NCBI RefSeq assembly: GCF_050030965.1
Contig: NZ_CP188297.1
Coordinates: 3,472,001 to 3,536,000 of the forward strand
Direction of reading: 5' to 3'
Source of the DNA: Glutamicibacter sp002979865
Lineage (GTDB): Bacteria; Actinomycetota; Actinomycetes; Actinomycetales; Micrococcaceae
DNA: 64,000 nucleotides
The notes under the pieces were generated by a model. It made no database searches. It worked only from the letters and a program-made list of their open reading frames with translations, and was not told where the DNA came from. The position numbers and the translations under genes are program-made. Shown piece after piece: positions 35,927-44,984 of the stretch. Numbering within the stretch: position 1 is the first letter of the stretch; each line of letters starts with the position of its first letter.

Positions 35927-36469
35927 ATGCTTTGGATCGCTTGGGGGAGTCTGAGCCTGGCGGCGTTTGTCTCTTGCATAGCTGCCTACCTTGGCTATGC
36001 CATGGGCAAACGAGCTCGTGTCCGCGACTGGCTAGTTGTGGGCTCTGCCCTGTTCGCCATTCTCTCGGCCCTGCTGGCAGTTGCTTCTCAAACTTCGTTG
36101 GAGCAGAACGGGCTTTCGCCGGTGTACGCGATCGTCCTGAGTTCCATCTTTGCCATTAGTTTCGGCGGTCCGTTTACGGAACTTGTTTTCCGGCTTGCTG
36201 CGAAGAATGATGTCGAGCTCCAAAAGGAGGAGTCCGACCCTTCACCGCTTCGAGGCGGGCTGTGGATCGGACTCCTGGAGCGCACGGCCATCGTTGGAAG
36301 CCTCTGGGCCGGTTGGCCAGAAGGCATTGCCGTCGTCTTGGCGGTCAAGGGTCTTGGTCGGTTCTCTGAACTGAAAAACCATCGCGCCGCCGAACAGTTT
36401 ATTCTGGGGACTTTCGCCAGCGGTCTCGTCGCTGCCGGCTCCTACGGGCTCGGCCTGCTATTTACCTAG
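35927..36469 (+). CDS. Membrane protein paired with SatD (SatE-like)
   Basis: A 180-residue membrane protein with about five hydrophobic segments (AWGSLSLAAFVSCIAAYLGY, VVGSALFAILSALLAV, IVLSSIFAISFGGPF and others). The C-terminal block LERTAIVGSLWAGWPEGIAV, followed by VKGLGRFSELKNHRAAEQF and LGTFASGLVAA, is shared with DUF3307-type and SatE-like proteins. It begins immediately after the SatD stop, so the two are coupled. Function unknown. It overlaps the convergent DUF3054 gene by 12 bp. Confidence 0.7.
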   Translation: MLWIAWGSLSLAAFVSCIAAYLGYAMGKRARVRDWLVVGSALFAILSALLAVASQTSLEQNGLSPVYAIVLSSIFAISFGGPFTELVFRLAAKNDVELQKEESDPSPLRGGLWIGLLERTAIVGSLWAGWPEGIAVVLAVKGLGRFSELKNHRAAEQFILGTFASGLVAAGSYGLGLLFT

Positions 36470-36832
36470 CCGCTTAGCCACCATTGAGGTAACCAGCCGA
36501 CGCCCCATCAAGAATGCGCCCAGAACCAGTGTCGCGACGATGATGAAGGGGAGTGCCGCAGTGGAATCCATGCCAACGCGAAGCGCAAGGCCCGCTGCTA
36601 CGGTCACCACCCAGACCAGTACGCCAACAGGAAAGAGCTTGTTGATCGTGGTCCAAGGCTTGGACAGCAAGGTCACGACGACGTAGGCAACCAAGAACGG
36701 CAGGGCGGTCATCAGGATGCCGCCAATGCTCAAGGCATGCTCGTGTTCACGTCGACCGAGCAGGGCGAATAGAACAATGAGAACAACGTCGACAGCCATC
36801 CACAGCGGCCACTTACGAATAGAATCCTTCAT
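36458..36832 (-). CDS. DUF3054 membrane protein
   Basis: A 124-residue protein with four predicted helices: MAVDVVLIVLFALLGRREHEH, shown here by VVLIVLFALLGRREHEH, begins the domain and its RREHEH motif is the DUF3054 hallmark; ALPFLVAYVVVTLL, LVWVVTVAAGLALRVGM and FIIVATLVLGAFLMGRR follow. Function unknown. The ATG has a TATGAT box 6 nt upstream and no Shine-Dalgarno, so the mRNA is probably leaderless. It is convergent with the SatE-like gene. Confidence 0.88.
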   Translation of the reverse strand: MKDSIRKWPLWMAVDVVLIVLFALLGRREHEHALSIGGILMTALPFLVAYVVVTLLSKPWTTINKLFPVGVLVWVVTVAAGLALRVGMDSTAALPFIIVATLVLGAFLMGRRLVTSMVAKRLGK

Positions 36833-36838
36833 GTACTC

Positions 36839-36844
36839 ATCATA
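36839..36844 (-). promoter_or_regulatory. -10 box, leaderless DUF3054 gene
   Basis: TATGAT on the minus strand exactly 6 nt before the ATG at 36832. No good -35 seen. Confidence 0.45.
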
Positions 36845-36980
36845 GGTTTACCCCGGTGTCCGTGAGTAATTCGGCGTTGGCTGGATCGTTGTCGGTTCAG
36901 ACACAGAAGGTCGCCATCGAGGCTCGCCCGAATGAGCTCACGGCCATGGTGGCCGCAGCTATTGTTCTAGCATTAGTCCT

Positions 36981-37949
36981 ATGAAGATCTGGCCTGGCAA
37001 TGCATGGATGCAAACGCACCAGATCGCCCTCTATTTATCCGCGATCACTGCCGGTTGCGTTCTCGGCCTGGCCTTGCCTGCCGCAAGCAAGGGTCTCGAG
37101 AACTCGGTTAACCCGTTCCTTGGGTTGCTGCTCTACGCTACTTTCCTGGGCATGCCGCTGACCCGTTTTCCGGAGGCCTTCCGGGACACTCGCTTCATGG
37201 GTGCACTGTGCGCGGTCAACTTTGCCGTGGTGCCGCTCGTGGCCTTCGGGCTATCGCGAATAGTGGCGGGGGACCAGGCACTGCTCTTCGGCGTGCTGCT
37301 GGTCTTGCTAGCGCCCTGCATCGACTACGTTATCGTCTTTACCGGCTTAGCCGGGGGAGACAGCCAACGGTTGCTGGCGGCCACACCGCTCTTGTTGATC
37401 TTGCAGATGCTGCTCGTGCCGGCATACCTCTATATATTTGCTGGACCCTCGGCGATCGACGTGATCGTGCCAGCTCCTTTCCTGGGGGCACTGCTGGGAC
37501 TGATCGTGCTCCCACTGCTGGCAGCAGCACTCACCCAGGCACTCGCCAAACGATTTACCTGGGCAGAGCCCATCGGGGATTGGGCCGACTATCTAATGGT
37601 TCCGTTGATGATGGGAACGCTATTTAGCGTGGTGGGCTCGCAGATCTTCACGGTGAGAGCAAGCCTGGGTCAATTAGGGCTGGCCATTATGGTTTTCGCT
37701 CTGTTTATCTGCATCATGAATGTCCTTGGATACTCCGCGGGGAAACTCTTCAAGCTGCCCACCGCCTCGCGGCGGGCAGTTACTTTCAGTGGCGTCACAC
37801 GCAATTCTCTGGTGGTGCTTCCCCTGGCCCTGGCTTTGCCCGCGGAGCTGGAATTAGCCTCTGCCGTGGTCGTTAGCCAGACCTTGGTAGAGCTAATTGG
37901 AATGTTGGTGATGGTTCACTACGCACCGAAGCAACGCACCACCAAGTAG
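36981..37949 (+). CDS. Arsenic resistance-type transporter (BASS superfamily)
   Basis: A 322-residue membrane protein with about ten hydrophobic segments, of the bile acid:sodium symporter superfamily close to arsenite exporters. GLLLYATFLGMPLTRF early, LLAPCIDYVIVFTGLAGGD in helix 4 (a conserved Cys, as in ACR3) and VTFSGVTRNSLVVLPLALALP late support this. Arsenite export is inferred from family; no arsC or arsenic-sensing gene is next to it. TAGCAT lies 7 nt before the ATG and could be a leaderless -10 box. Confidence 0.8.
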   Translation: MKIWPGNAWMQTHQIALYLSAITAGCVLGLALPAASKGLENSVNPFLGLLLYATFLGMPLTRFPEAFRDTRFMGALCAVNFAVVPLVAFGLSRIVAGDQALLFGVLLVLLAPCIDYVIVFTGLAGGDSQRLLAATPLLLILQMLLVPAYLYIFAGPSAIDVIVPAPFLGALLGLIVLPLLAAALTQALAKRFTWAEPIGDWADYLMVPLMMGTLFSVVGSQIFTVRASLGQLGLAIMVFALFICIMNVLGYSAGKLFKLPTASRRAVTFSGVTRNSLVVLPLALALPAELELASAVVVSQTLVELIGMLVMVHYAPKQRTTK

Positions 37950-37984
37950 TTCGAGCCTTACCCTGCTATGTCCGGATTAAACAG

Positions 37985-38031
37985 AATTTGCCTGGCCAAG
38001 AACACATGGAAGTGACCGGGCCAGGCAAATT
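37985..38031 (+). terminator. Terminator after the transporter gene
   Basis: A perfect 13-bp stem (AATTTGCCTGGCC / GGCCAGGCAAATT) with a 21-nt loop, 35 nt past the stop. It lies between convergent genes and may serve both. Confidence 0.7.
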
Positions 38032-38098
38032 GGATTGAGGAGTCAGGGCATTCAGTGATGCCCAGGCGAAAGCAGCCTGCTCCTCATAGAATCCATGA

Positions 38099-38560
38099 TT
38101 AGTGCTCGCCACCTGGAGGGCCAATGAAAAGCATGGTCGAGAAGATACCGGCAATAACGACGAATAGCAGGACCGTGGTCAGCGCCGGGCGGGCAACAAG
38201 CCAACGCATCGTCGCGTCGGTCCACTTGCGATCATCTGGATGATCGGTTGCCTCGGTACGCCAGGTACCTTCCAGCTTTCCCTTGCGTTCCAGCCACTTG
38301 TCGTAAGGAATGGTCAGATATGGGACGACGGCGGTCGCGGCAGCTCCAATGATCAGCGACTTCCTCCAGCGCTGATTCATGCCAATGAGCACAGCCATCG
38401 TTGCATAAGTCAGGAAGACAAAGCCGTGGATGAAGCCGGCAATGGAAACAGGCCAATCACCAACCTTGACGACGTACTTCAAAATCAATGCAATGATCAG
38501 CATCGTCCATGTGACAGCTTCAGCGCGGGCAACTAGACGGTACAGGGCGCTTGGAGACAT
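38099..38560 (-). CDS. DUF3817 membrane protein
   Basis: A 153-residue protein with about four helices. The DUF3817 core is at the start: ALYRLVARAEAVTWTMLI, then DWPVSIAGFIHGFVFLTY with the conserved His. RPALTTVLLFVVIAGIFST is the last helix. Function unknown; common in actinobacteria. ATG start; an AAGGAC further upstream is at a long spacing. Confidence 0.87.
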   Translation of the reverse strand: MSPSALYRLVARAEAVTWTMLIIALILKYVVKVGDWPVSIAGFIHGFVFLTYATMAVLIGMNQRWRKSLIIGAAATAVVPYLTIPYDKWLERKGKLEGTWRTEATDHPDDRKWTDATMRWLVARPALTTVLLFVVIAGIFSTMLFIGPPGGEH

Positions 38561-38787
38561 AGGGTGTTTTCTGTCCTTGAAGGTAGATAGGGGAGTAGTC
38601 CGGGAACTCGGTCAAGTACTAGCCTATCTGGCTCCAGGGATACCGCCGACATCCTGCCCTGGAGCATGGAGTTCCCGGTTGACGCAGCACCTACTTGATT
38701 TCTAGGCAGGCCCTTGCTGCAGGAAAAGCACCGGATGCACTTGGACCCAGATGCCCCAATGCGCCTGAATCTGGCAGGATGGCACCC

Positions 38788-39375
38788 ATGATCCACGCAG
38801 TAGTTTTCGATTTGGACGGAGTGATCCGCAATTTTCCCGAGGCCGCCACTGCTGACGTTGAAATGGAATATGGGTTGCCATCAGGCACTTTGAACGCGGC
38901 GGCTTTCGACCCTGCTCGCCTGGAACGACTCACTACAGGTAAAATATCTCGTTTGACATGGATCAAGGAGATTGGGAAGAGCGTTGGATCCACGGAAGCC
39001 GCCAACGCATGGGGTCTCATAGAGCCCGTTGTAGATCGCGATGTGCTGCAGCTACTCGACGATCTACAACGTGCAGGTATCACCACCGCCATTCTCACGA
39101 ACGGCAGCGACACCATTGACATCGAACTTAAGCGGCAAGGAATCGCCACCCACGTCGCCCGAGTATTCAATTCAGCAAAAATCGGTTATCCGAAGCCAGA
39201 CCGACGAGCATTTCTGCACGTAATCAATGCTCTGCACCTGTGTGCAAACCAGATCCTCTTTACCGACGATTCCGCCGGGAAACTTGTCGGGGCGACCGAT
39301 CTCGGGATCCACACACATCACTTTACTTCCGCTGCGGATTTGAGGTCGGCATTGACCGGGCGCGGTGTACTCTAG
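38788..39375 (+). CDS. HAD family hydrolase
   Basis: A 195-residue haloacid-dehalogenase-like phosphatase. Motif I VVFDLDGVIRNF (DxD at its start), motif II ILTNGSD, motif III Lys in GYPKPDRRAF and motif IV LFTDDSAGK are all present. A small cap lies between motifs I and II. The substrate is unknown. The ATG at 38788 directly precedes IHAVVFDLDG and has AGGA at a suitable spacing; upstream in-frame codons are less likely. Divergent from the DUF3817 gene. Confidence 0.88.
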   Translation: MIHAVVFDLDGVIRNFPEAATADVEMEYGLPSGTLNAAAFDPARLERLTTGKISRLTWIKEIGKSVGSTEAANAWGLIEPVVDRDVLQLLDDLQRAGITTAILTNGSDTIDIELKRQGIATHVARVFNSAKIGYPKPDRRAFLHVINALHLCANQILFTDDSAGKLVGATDLGIHTHHFTSAADLRSALTGRGVL

Positions 39376-39430
39376 CCGGATCGATCATCGTTTGGAATAA
39401 CATCAAGGGGAGTGGCAAGAGGAAAGCGCC

Positions 39431-39898
39431 CTAGTTCTCGAATACCTCCTGATAAACGTCCCAGAATTGGTCCATCGAGCGCGGAGCCCCAAGCAGGACG
39501 GCCTCCAGATACATGAGATGCGTTTCCCATACCGCCAGGTAATTCGAGACGCCAACGCTGAGTTTGGAGTGGCTCAGCGCAAGTTCAGCTCCGAAGAGGC
39601 TCGACTGCAGAGTCAAACTAACCTCCGACACAGATTCTTCCGGAAACTTCCAGGACATCACGAGGGCGGATGCTGGCTCGACCTGTTCAATCCGGCTTTC
39701 GCAGATGTAGTTTTCCGCATGCTCGATCTGCACAGTAGAACCCACGTCAAGGCTTCCAGCGACGTGAGTTCCCAGCCAGAGTGGCAATGCCTGACGATCA
39801 ATCATTGCGTGCCAAAGCCTGTCGGTCGATACGCCGAAGGACCACCTGAGATCCACAGATCCCGCCGAAGCGTCCGCGAACTTTCGAATGATGGGCAT
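39431..39898 (-). CDS. SRPBCC (AHA1-like) family protein
   Basis: A 155-residue protein of the START/SRPBCC fold, activator-of-Hsp90-like type. VDLRWSFGVSTDRLWHAMID begins the fold, WLGTHVAGSLDVGSTVQIE and SALVMSWKFPEESVSEVSLTL in parts (SALVMSWKFPEES) follow, and the C-terminal helix has YLAVWETHLMYLEAVLLG. The ligand is unknown. It lies downstream of an ArsR gene on the same strand (172-bp gap); ArsR-SRPBCC pairs are common. ATG at 39898 is preferred over a TTG at 39937. Confidence 0.82.
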   Translation of the reverse strand: MPIIRKFADASAGSVDLRWSFGVSTDRLWHAMIDRQALPLWLGTHVAGSLDVGSTVQIEHAENYICESRIEQVEPASALVMSWKFPEESVSEVSLTLQSSLFGAELALSHSKLSVGVSNYLAVWETHLMYLEAVLLGAPRSMDQFWDVYQEVFEN

Positions 39899-40070
39899 GA
39901 AAAGAGTCTGCTTCGATATACGGGGCAGCCAGCACAAATGGCTGCAGTGAGACCCTGCGTGGGGAGTCGTGGATTTCCATTACTTTACATAATGTAGATT
40001 ATCGGCTTATTCGCAATGTCGCTGGAAGTAGCCTTATTCGTCCATTTACGCCTCGGATTTCGAAGGCCGC

Positions 40071-40433
40071 TTACTGCTCAGCTTGTTGACGCTGATCCTG
40101 CAAATCCAGCCGATGCCTCGCGAAGTCCAGGGTCTGCCGAATGAACTCGCGCGATCGCTCATCATGCATCGAGTAGATGACATGGCGGCCGGACTTCCTC
40201 GTTTGCAATACACCGGCTGCTCGCAGCTTGGATAGCAATTGGCCGGCAACCGTTGGACTAACGCCGATCAACTGAGCCAAATCGGACAGGGAAAGATCGT
40301 CCATGGACAGCGCCCAGAGCATCTGGAGCCTTGCCGGATCCGACAAGGTTTTGAGTACCGTTGCCGACATGTCCAAAAGATCGCTGGAGACGATCTCGTC
40401 TTCAGCCGTTGGGACAATGAATTCGCTGGTCAT
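40071..40433 (-). CDS. ArsR family transcriptional regulator
   Basis: A 120-residue winged-helix repressor. LKTLSDPARLQMLWALSMDD, LAQLIGVSPTVAGQLLSKLR (recognition helix) and the wing QTRKSGRHVIYSMHD are typical ArsR. It lacks the CxC pair of ArsR and CadC. The last helix has DERSREFIRQTLDFARH, only partly like the Zn/Ni site of CzrA/NmtR, so metal sensing is uncertain. It lies upstream of the SRPBCC gene and divergent from zapE. Confidence 0.88.
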   Translation of the reverse strand: MTSEFIVPTAEDEIVSSDLLDMSATVLKTLSDPARLQMLWALSMDDLSLSDLAQLIGVSPTVAGQLLSKLRAAGVLQTRKSGRHVIYSMHDERSREFIRQTLDFARHRLDLQDQRQQAEQ

Positions 40434-40751
40434 CTCACGCGCTCCCTCTCCGCATTTCGCCCGCCCTGGTTCGATTCAACTGCTTCAACCCAGCTCTGTG
40501 GGTGTGTCCATTATGGCCACGGATCAAGATAAAGCGATAGGTATGCTCAAAATTCACAAGACTAAACAGGCTCGTAGCCATCTTTGGGAGCACTCCCCTA
40601 TTTAAATCATCCGTTTCGAAATAAATCGAAGGCTTCTTGACTAGGCACTTTAACGTCGCCTCGGCACCGCAAGGCATCCCTGCAAGCTGGAATGGTGGCG
40701 ATTGCATCACAGAAGATTGGCCGCGTCTGCGCTCAGTGGCAAAATTTAGAT
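40434..40751. other. Divergent intergenic region, arsR / zapE
   Basis: About 318 bp. It should hold promoters of arsR and zapE. TTGACT near 40636 is a possible -35 element, but I cannot pair it with a good -10 box. A short minus-strand open frame lies here with no family signature, so I do not call it. Confidence 0.4.
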
Positions 40752-41804
40752 ATGGCTAATCCGTTGCTGCGCATTCCCCACGGGAATAAGTACGCTCTTC
40801 AGATCCGCGAAGCTCTCAAGCTGCAAGGTATCGAAGTTGACCCGGTTCAGAGTGATCTGATCGACCTTCTAGGACGTACTTTGCGTACGACGATGACGGC
40901 AAAGCACCCTGGCGTCTACATTTATGGCCCTCCTGGTCGAGGCAAAACCCTCATCATCAATACCTTGGTCTCGGTGCTGCCTGAAACCACGACAGCGCGC
41001 TTCCATTTCCACGAGTTCTTCCAGCGCGTAAATTCCCCGGTCAACCGTGTCCCGGGCCAGCCGCTGGGCGCGATTTTCTCGCAAGGGCTTGAGCGCGAGC
41101 TCGCTGGACTGCAGTTGCTGGTCTTCGATGAGTTCCATTGCACCGAACCTGGCGACGCGATGTTCATGGCCAAGCTCATTCGGCATTGCACGGAACACGA
41201 GATCCAGCTGGTCACTACGTCGAACTACGGGCCGGAGAAGCTGCTTGACGATGACACTTTCCATCACCTGGTTCAGCCAATTATTGACCGGATCCAACGG
41301 GACTTCACTGTATTCTCACTGGATCATTCGGTGGACTACCGACAGCTCGCCGCCGATCCCGAGCAGGTCTTGGACGGGTATCGGAGAGGCACGCTAAATC
41401 TCTTCGAAGCACCAGGAGAACTGCCGGTCCACGATACGATGATCCAGATCGGCTACGACGAAATCGGGCCAGTCCACGTGAATGCGTATGAGATCTGGAT
41501 CAGCTTCGATCAGATCTGCCGAACCCGCCGCAACACTGCCGACTATCTGGATTTGGCAAGCCGGTATTCGCGCTGGCATATAACCTGCATCCCAGCTAGT
41601 GCCACCATGCCAATGGATGAGGAACGCCGATTGGCGAATCTTATCGATATCTTCTACGACAAGAACGTGGAAGTCCATCTGTACGCCGCAGACAATCTGG
41701 GCAATCTTGGACACATGCTGCATGACACTGAAAAGGCCCGACTCACCTCGCGCCTGGCTCAACTTCAGCTCAACGAATACGAACGGACTAGCGCTTGCCG
41801 ATGA
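40752..41804 (+). CDS. zapE: AFG1/ZapE-like ATPase
   Basis: P-loop ATPase of the AFG1/ZapE family, 350 residues; in proteobacteria ZapE acts on the Z ring at division. Walker A YGPPGRGKT, then FHFHEFFQRVN (family motif), Walker B LLVFDEFHCTEPGDAMFMA, given here as LLVFDEFHCTEPGDA, and VTTSNYGPEKL. Actinobacterial members are less studied, so the division role is inferred. ATG at 40752 begins MANPLLRIP; no strong ribosome site is seen. The stop overlaps the def start (ATGA). Confidence 0.87.
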   Translation: MANPLLRIPHGNKYALQIREALKLQGIEVDPVQSDLIDLLGRTLRTTMTAKHPGVYIYGPPGRGKTLIINTLVSVLPETTTARFHFHEFFQRVNSPVNRVPGQPLGAIFSQGLERELAGLQLLVFDEFHCTEPGDAMFMAKLIRHCTEHEIQLVTTSNYGPEKLLDDDTFHHLVQPIIDRIQRDFTVFSLDHSVDYRQLAADPEQVLDGYRRGTLNLFEAPGELPVHDTMIQIGYDEIGPVHVNAYEIWISFDQICRTRRNTADYLDLASRYSRWHITCIPASATMPMDEERRLANLIDIFYDKNVEVHLYAADNLGNLGHMLHDTEKARLTSRLAQLQLNEYERTSACR

Positions 41805-42442
41805 ACACCGAGTACACCGCACAGGACATCGAGAATATAGTTCGAGAAGTCCTGGAGACTGCAGATGAGAACCTCATACTGCCTATTGTCCAGCTGGGAC
41901 ATCCCGTTCTCCGCCAGCAGGCGGTGGCCTACGAGCAGCAGCTTCCGCAGGAACTGCTCGAAGAACTCCTTGAAGCAATGCGCCAGACCATGTACGACGC
42001 CCCTGGCGTAGGACTCGCCGCTCCTCAGGTGGGTATCCCCCTGCAGATTGCCGTGCTCGAAGATCTCTATCCCATTCCGGAGGAAGCTGCCTCGCACAGA
42101 GAGCGTGAGCCGCTGGAGTACTTCGAGATCTTCAACCCCGTATATACGGCATCAACAGAGCGCGCGGCAGTCTTCTACGAAGGTTGCCTGTCTTTCAAAG
42201 GATTCCAAGGCGTAGTGAGCCGGGCCGCCGATATCACCGCCACTTATAAAGATCGGGACGGCCAGGAAATAACTCGAAGCTTCTCCGGTTGGCAGGCCCG
42301 CATTGTCCAGCACGAAACTGATCATCTGTCGGGCACTGTCTATATCGACAAAGCACTTACCCGCTCCTTGATTAACGAATCCGAACTGTGGCGCCATGAA
42401 AGCATGGACGTTGCAACGGCACAAGAGGTTCTGAAATTCTAA
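41801..42442 (+). CDS. def: Peptide deformylase
   Basis: Metalloenzyme that removes the N-formyl group from new proteins, 213 residues. The three motifs are present: GVGLAAPQVG, EGCLSF (metal Cys) and QHETDHLSG (HExxH-type metal His pair and catalytic Glu). An insertion around YPIPEEAASHREREPLEY is seen in many actinobacterial forms. The ATG overlaps the zapE stop by 4 nt and the TAA overlaps the rlmA start (TAATG), so three genes are coupled. Confidence 0.96.
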   Translation: MNTEYTAQDIENIVREVLETADENLILPIVQLGHPVLRQQAVAYEQQLPQELLEELLEAMRQTMYDAPGVGLAAPQVGIPLQIAVLEDLYPIPEEAASHREREPLEYFEIFNPVYTASTERAAVFYEGCLSFKGFQGVVSRAADITATYKDRDGQEITRSFSGWQARIVQHETDHLSGTVYIDKALTRSLINESELWRHESMDVATAQEVLKF

Positions 42443-43293
42443 TGTTCTCCGGCACCACGAACGTTACTTGCCCGGTCTGCGAGCAACCCCTTGGCTTCGA
42501 GGAATCTCGGGATAGAACCCTGAGTTGCGAAGCCGGGCATCGTTTTGATGCTGCCAAACAGGGTTACTTCAACTTCCTTACTGGCAAAGGAACGAACTTC
42601 CTCGAAGACACCTCGGCCATGGTCCAAGCCCGCGATGCTTTCCAGTCAAAGGGACATTATGAGCCTCTGGCGCGCGCGCTGTCCGAGCTGATCAATGATC
42701 ATCACGACGGACATTCGCTTGACGTGCTGGATGCGGGCGCGGGTACCGGCTACTACCTGGGGAAGATTCTAGAGAACTCTCCTGCTGCTGAACTTGATGC
42801 TTTGGCTCTGGACATCTCCCGCTTTGCCATGCGTCGTGCCGCGAAGGTTCCAAGCACGCTCGCTGTGGTCTGGGATGTCTGGCGCAAATTGCCTACTGCC
42901 GACCGATCACGCGATGTGGTGATCAATTGCTTCGCACCGCATAACCCGGCAGAGTTCCAACGTGTACTGCGTACTGGTGGATTATGCGTTGTCGTGACCG
43001 GCGAACCAGATCATCTCAACGAGGTCGTCGACCCGCTGGGCATGCTCACCGTAGGACAGGGCAAGCAAGCCGCCTTGGTGGAAAAATTTGCGGCTGAAGG
43101 CCTTAATCATCTCGGATCCAAGAATCTGACATATCGGATGAACCTGAATGCGGACGATCTCTATAACCTTGCATTCATGGGTCCGTCCGGGCACCACCTC
43201 TCCCCTGAGATCCTTCATCAGCAGACGCTGGCGTTGGGTTCCCAGCCTGTAACAGCTTCCTTTGGAGTACACGCATTCGTCACGCAGGGCTAG
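42442..43293 (+). CDS. rlmA: 23S rRNA guanine-N1 methyltransferase (RlmA family)
   Basis: SAM-dependent methyltransferase for G745/G748 of 23S rRNA, 283 residues. The N-terminal zinc site has CPVCEQPL and CEAGHRF; GYFNFLTG is a family motif; the SAM site is LDVLDAGAGTGYYLG; FAPHNPAEFQRVLR is typical. Members modifying G748 are linked to tylosin resistance, but G745 or G748 specificity cannot be read from sequence. It overlaps def by 1 nt. Confidence 0.87.
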   Translation: MFSGTTNVTCPVCEQPLGFEESRDRTLSCEAGHRFDAAKQGYFNFLTGKGTNFLEDTSAMVQARDAFQSKGHYEPLARALSELINDHHDGHSLDVLDAGAGTGYYLGKILENSPAAELDALALDISRFAMRRAAKVPSTLAVVWDVWRKLPTADRSRDVVINCFAPHNPAEFQRVLRTGGLCVVVTGEPDHLNEVVDPLGMLTVGQGKQAALVEKFAAEGLNHLGSKNLTYRMNLNADDLYNLAFMGPSGHHLSPEILHQQTLALGSQPVTASFGVHAFVTQG

Positions 43294-43397
43294 AAGATAC
43301 CCCAAAATGACTACACCTTTTATCTGCCTTCTACGGCAGAATGTAGGAAAGACCAGTTACGACTGGTCAATGTCCTAACAGAATTTAGGTGAATGCC

Positions 43398-43874
43398 ATG
43401 ACAACAGCCGAATGGATCATCAGCAACGCTTGGGTGATCTGGCTGGCACTGTTCTTGCTGCTGGCGATCATCGAGATGCTTTCTCTTGATCTCTACTTCA
43501 TCATGCTTGGCGTAGGTGCCCTTGGTGGTGTAGCGGTCGCACTGCTCAGTGGACCCATGTGGTTGCAGGTCCTTGTATTCTGCGTCATTTCATTGTTGAT
43601 GATCTTCCTGGTTCGACCTATTGCGGTCAAACATTTACGGAAATCGCCCGAGGGCTTCCGCACCAATATCGAGCGATTAATCGGTGCGGATGCACTTATT
43701 CTCGAGCCGACCTCGCGCATGTCGGGTTCGGCCAAGATCCGTGGAGAGATCTGGACCGCCCGTGCTGAATCCAGCGTTCCGACCATGAATCCCGGCACCT
43801 ATGCCGTGGTTTCACGTATCGACGGGGCGACTGCATACCTCACCGCGAAGTCCCCTGACCCTGCAAACGGCTAG
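43398..43874 (+). CDS. NfeD family membrane protein
   Basis: A 158-residue NfeD-type protein with three hydrophobic segments (VIWLALFLLLAIIEMLSLDLYF in parts, GVAVALLSGPMWLQV, LVFCVISLLMIFLV) and a C-terminal OB-fold domain (LIGADALILEP, GSAKIRGEIWTARAE). NfeD proteins pair with SPFH/stomatin proteins, encoded 55 bp downstream here, in membrane microdomains. ATG at 43398 has AGGTGA 6-11 nt upstream; a GTG at 43389 is possible. Confidence 0.9.
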   Translation: MTTAEWIISNAWVIWLALFLLLAIIEMLSLDLYFIMLGVGALGGVAVALLSGPMWLQVLVFCVISLLMIFLVRPIAVKHLRKSPEGFRTNIERLIGADALILEPTSRMSGSAKIRGEIWTARAESSVPTMNPGTYAVVSRIDGATAYLTAKSPDPANG

Positions 43875-43929
43875 CTAGCCTGACGCCCCCAAATTCATCA
43901 CTACTGCACAAGGAAAGAGAGTACGAACC

Positions 43930-44868
43930 ATGAATTCAGATGGTTTTGGCTTGACTATTGTGCTTGTCGTTCTGGCAATCTTCGTGATTGTCGTCCTGCT
44001 GCGCAGCGTGCGCATCGTGCCGCAGGCACGTGCTGGCATCGTTGAGCGCCTCGGCAAGTACAACCGAACCCTAAATCCCGGTCTGACGATTTTGATCCCC
44101 TTTGTGGATCGCTTGCTGCCGCTGCTGGACCTGCGTGAACAAGTTGTTTCCTTCCCGCCGCAGCCAGTTATTACCGAGGACAACTTGGTAGTTTCGATTG
44201 ATACCGTGGTCTACTTCCAGATCACCGAGCCGCGTGCGGCGACGTATGAAATCGCTAACTACATCCAGGCCGTAGAACAGCTGACCACCACTACGCTTCG
44301 TAATGTCGTCGGTGGCCTGAATCTGGAAGAGGCCCTGACTAGCCGCGACCAGATCAACGGCCAGCTGCGTGGTGTCCTTGACGAGGCAACCGGCAAGTGG
44401 GGCATCCGTGTTTCCCGTGTCGAGCTGAAGGCTATCGATCCACCGCTGTCCATCCAGGACTCGATGGAGAAGCAGATGCGCGCCGAGCGTGACCGCCGTG
44501 CTGCCATCCTGACCGCTGAGGGCACCAAGCAGTCCTCCATCCTGACTGCCGAAGGCGCACGCCAGGCTTCCATCCTCGAAGCCGAGGGCGATGCCCAGGC
44601 CGCAATTCTGCGCGCTGACGGCGAGTCCCAGGCCATCCAGAAGGTCTTCGATGCAATTCACGCCGGCAAGCCGGACCATGAGTTGCTCGCCTACCAGTAC
44701 CTGCAGACTCTGCCGAAGCTTGCCGAAGGCACTTCGAATACCCTGTGGGTGATTCCAAGCGAACTGACCGAAGCACTCAAGGGCATCGGCGGAGCGCTGG
44801 GCGGCAACGGATCGGGCAGCAAGCCTGCCACTCCGGAATCGCCATCGGCCCCAGGTAGCAACCTGTAG
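43930..44868 (+). CDS. SPFH/band 7 (stomatin-like) protein
   Basis: A 312-residue membrane scaffold protein: one N-terminal helix (GLTIVLVVLAIFVIVVLL), an SPFH domain (VPQARAGIVERLGKY to RVELKAIDPP), a long charged helical region (MRAERDRRAAILTAEG and repeats of ILTAEG/ILEAEG/ILRADG) and a glycine/proline-rich tail. Such proteins form oligomers at the membrane and work with NfeD partners. The ATG has AAGGAAAGAG upstream. A terminator follows. Confidence 0.93.
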   Translation: MNSDGFGLTIVLVVLAIFVIVVLLRSVRIVPQARAGIVERLGKYNRTLNPGLTILIPFVDRLLPLLDLREQVVSFPPQPVITEDNLVVSIDTVVYFQITEPRAATYEIANYIQAVEQLTTTTLRNVVGGLNLEEALTSRDQINGQLRGVLDEATGKWGIRVSRVELKAIDPPLSIQDSMEKQMRAERDRRAAILTAEGTKQSSILTAEGARQASILEAEGDAQAAILRADGESQAIQKVFDAIHAGKPDHELLAYQYLQTLPKLAEGTSNTLWVIPSELTEALKGIGGALGGNGSGSKPATPESPSAPGSNL

Positions 44869-44894
44869 CAACAGCTGGTTTAGAACCGATTAGC

Positions 44895-44935
44895 CGTCTG
44901 CGGCGAGGTGCATACAATGCACCTCGCCGCAGACG
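44895..44935 (+). terminator. Terminator of the NfeD-SPFH operon
   Basis: A perfect 19-bp stem with an ACA loop (44895-44913 and 44917-44935), 27 nt past the SPFH stop. Its right arm is followed at once by GTATAAT, so the terminator abuts a possible promoter for rbpA. Confidence 0.85.
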
Positions 44936-44937
44936 CG

Positions 44938-44943
44938 TATAAT
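44938..44943 (+). promoter_or_regulatory. Possible housekeeping -10 (TATAAT) before rbpA
   Basis: A consensus TATAAT 110 bp before the rbpA start; its -35 would lie inside the terminator hairpin, where I see no good match. It may be a second rbpA promoter. Confidence 0.35.
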
Positions 44944-44984
44944 GGATGTTTTGGCACCAAGAATTATCTTCACCTCTAGTCGGA

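Noticed and set aside
40071..40433. ArsR protein as a zinc or nickel sensor of the CzrA/NmtR type.
   Set aside because: Only one of the expected last-helix His ligands is clearly in place, so no metal was assigned.
40435..40710. A 91-codon minus-strand frame upstream of arsR.
   Set aside because: It covers the expected promoter region of arsR and zapE, has no good ribosome site and no recognisable domain.
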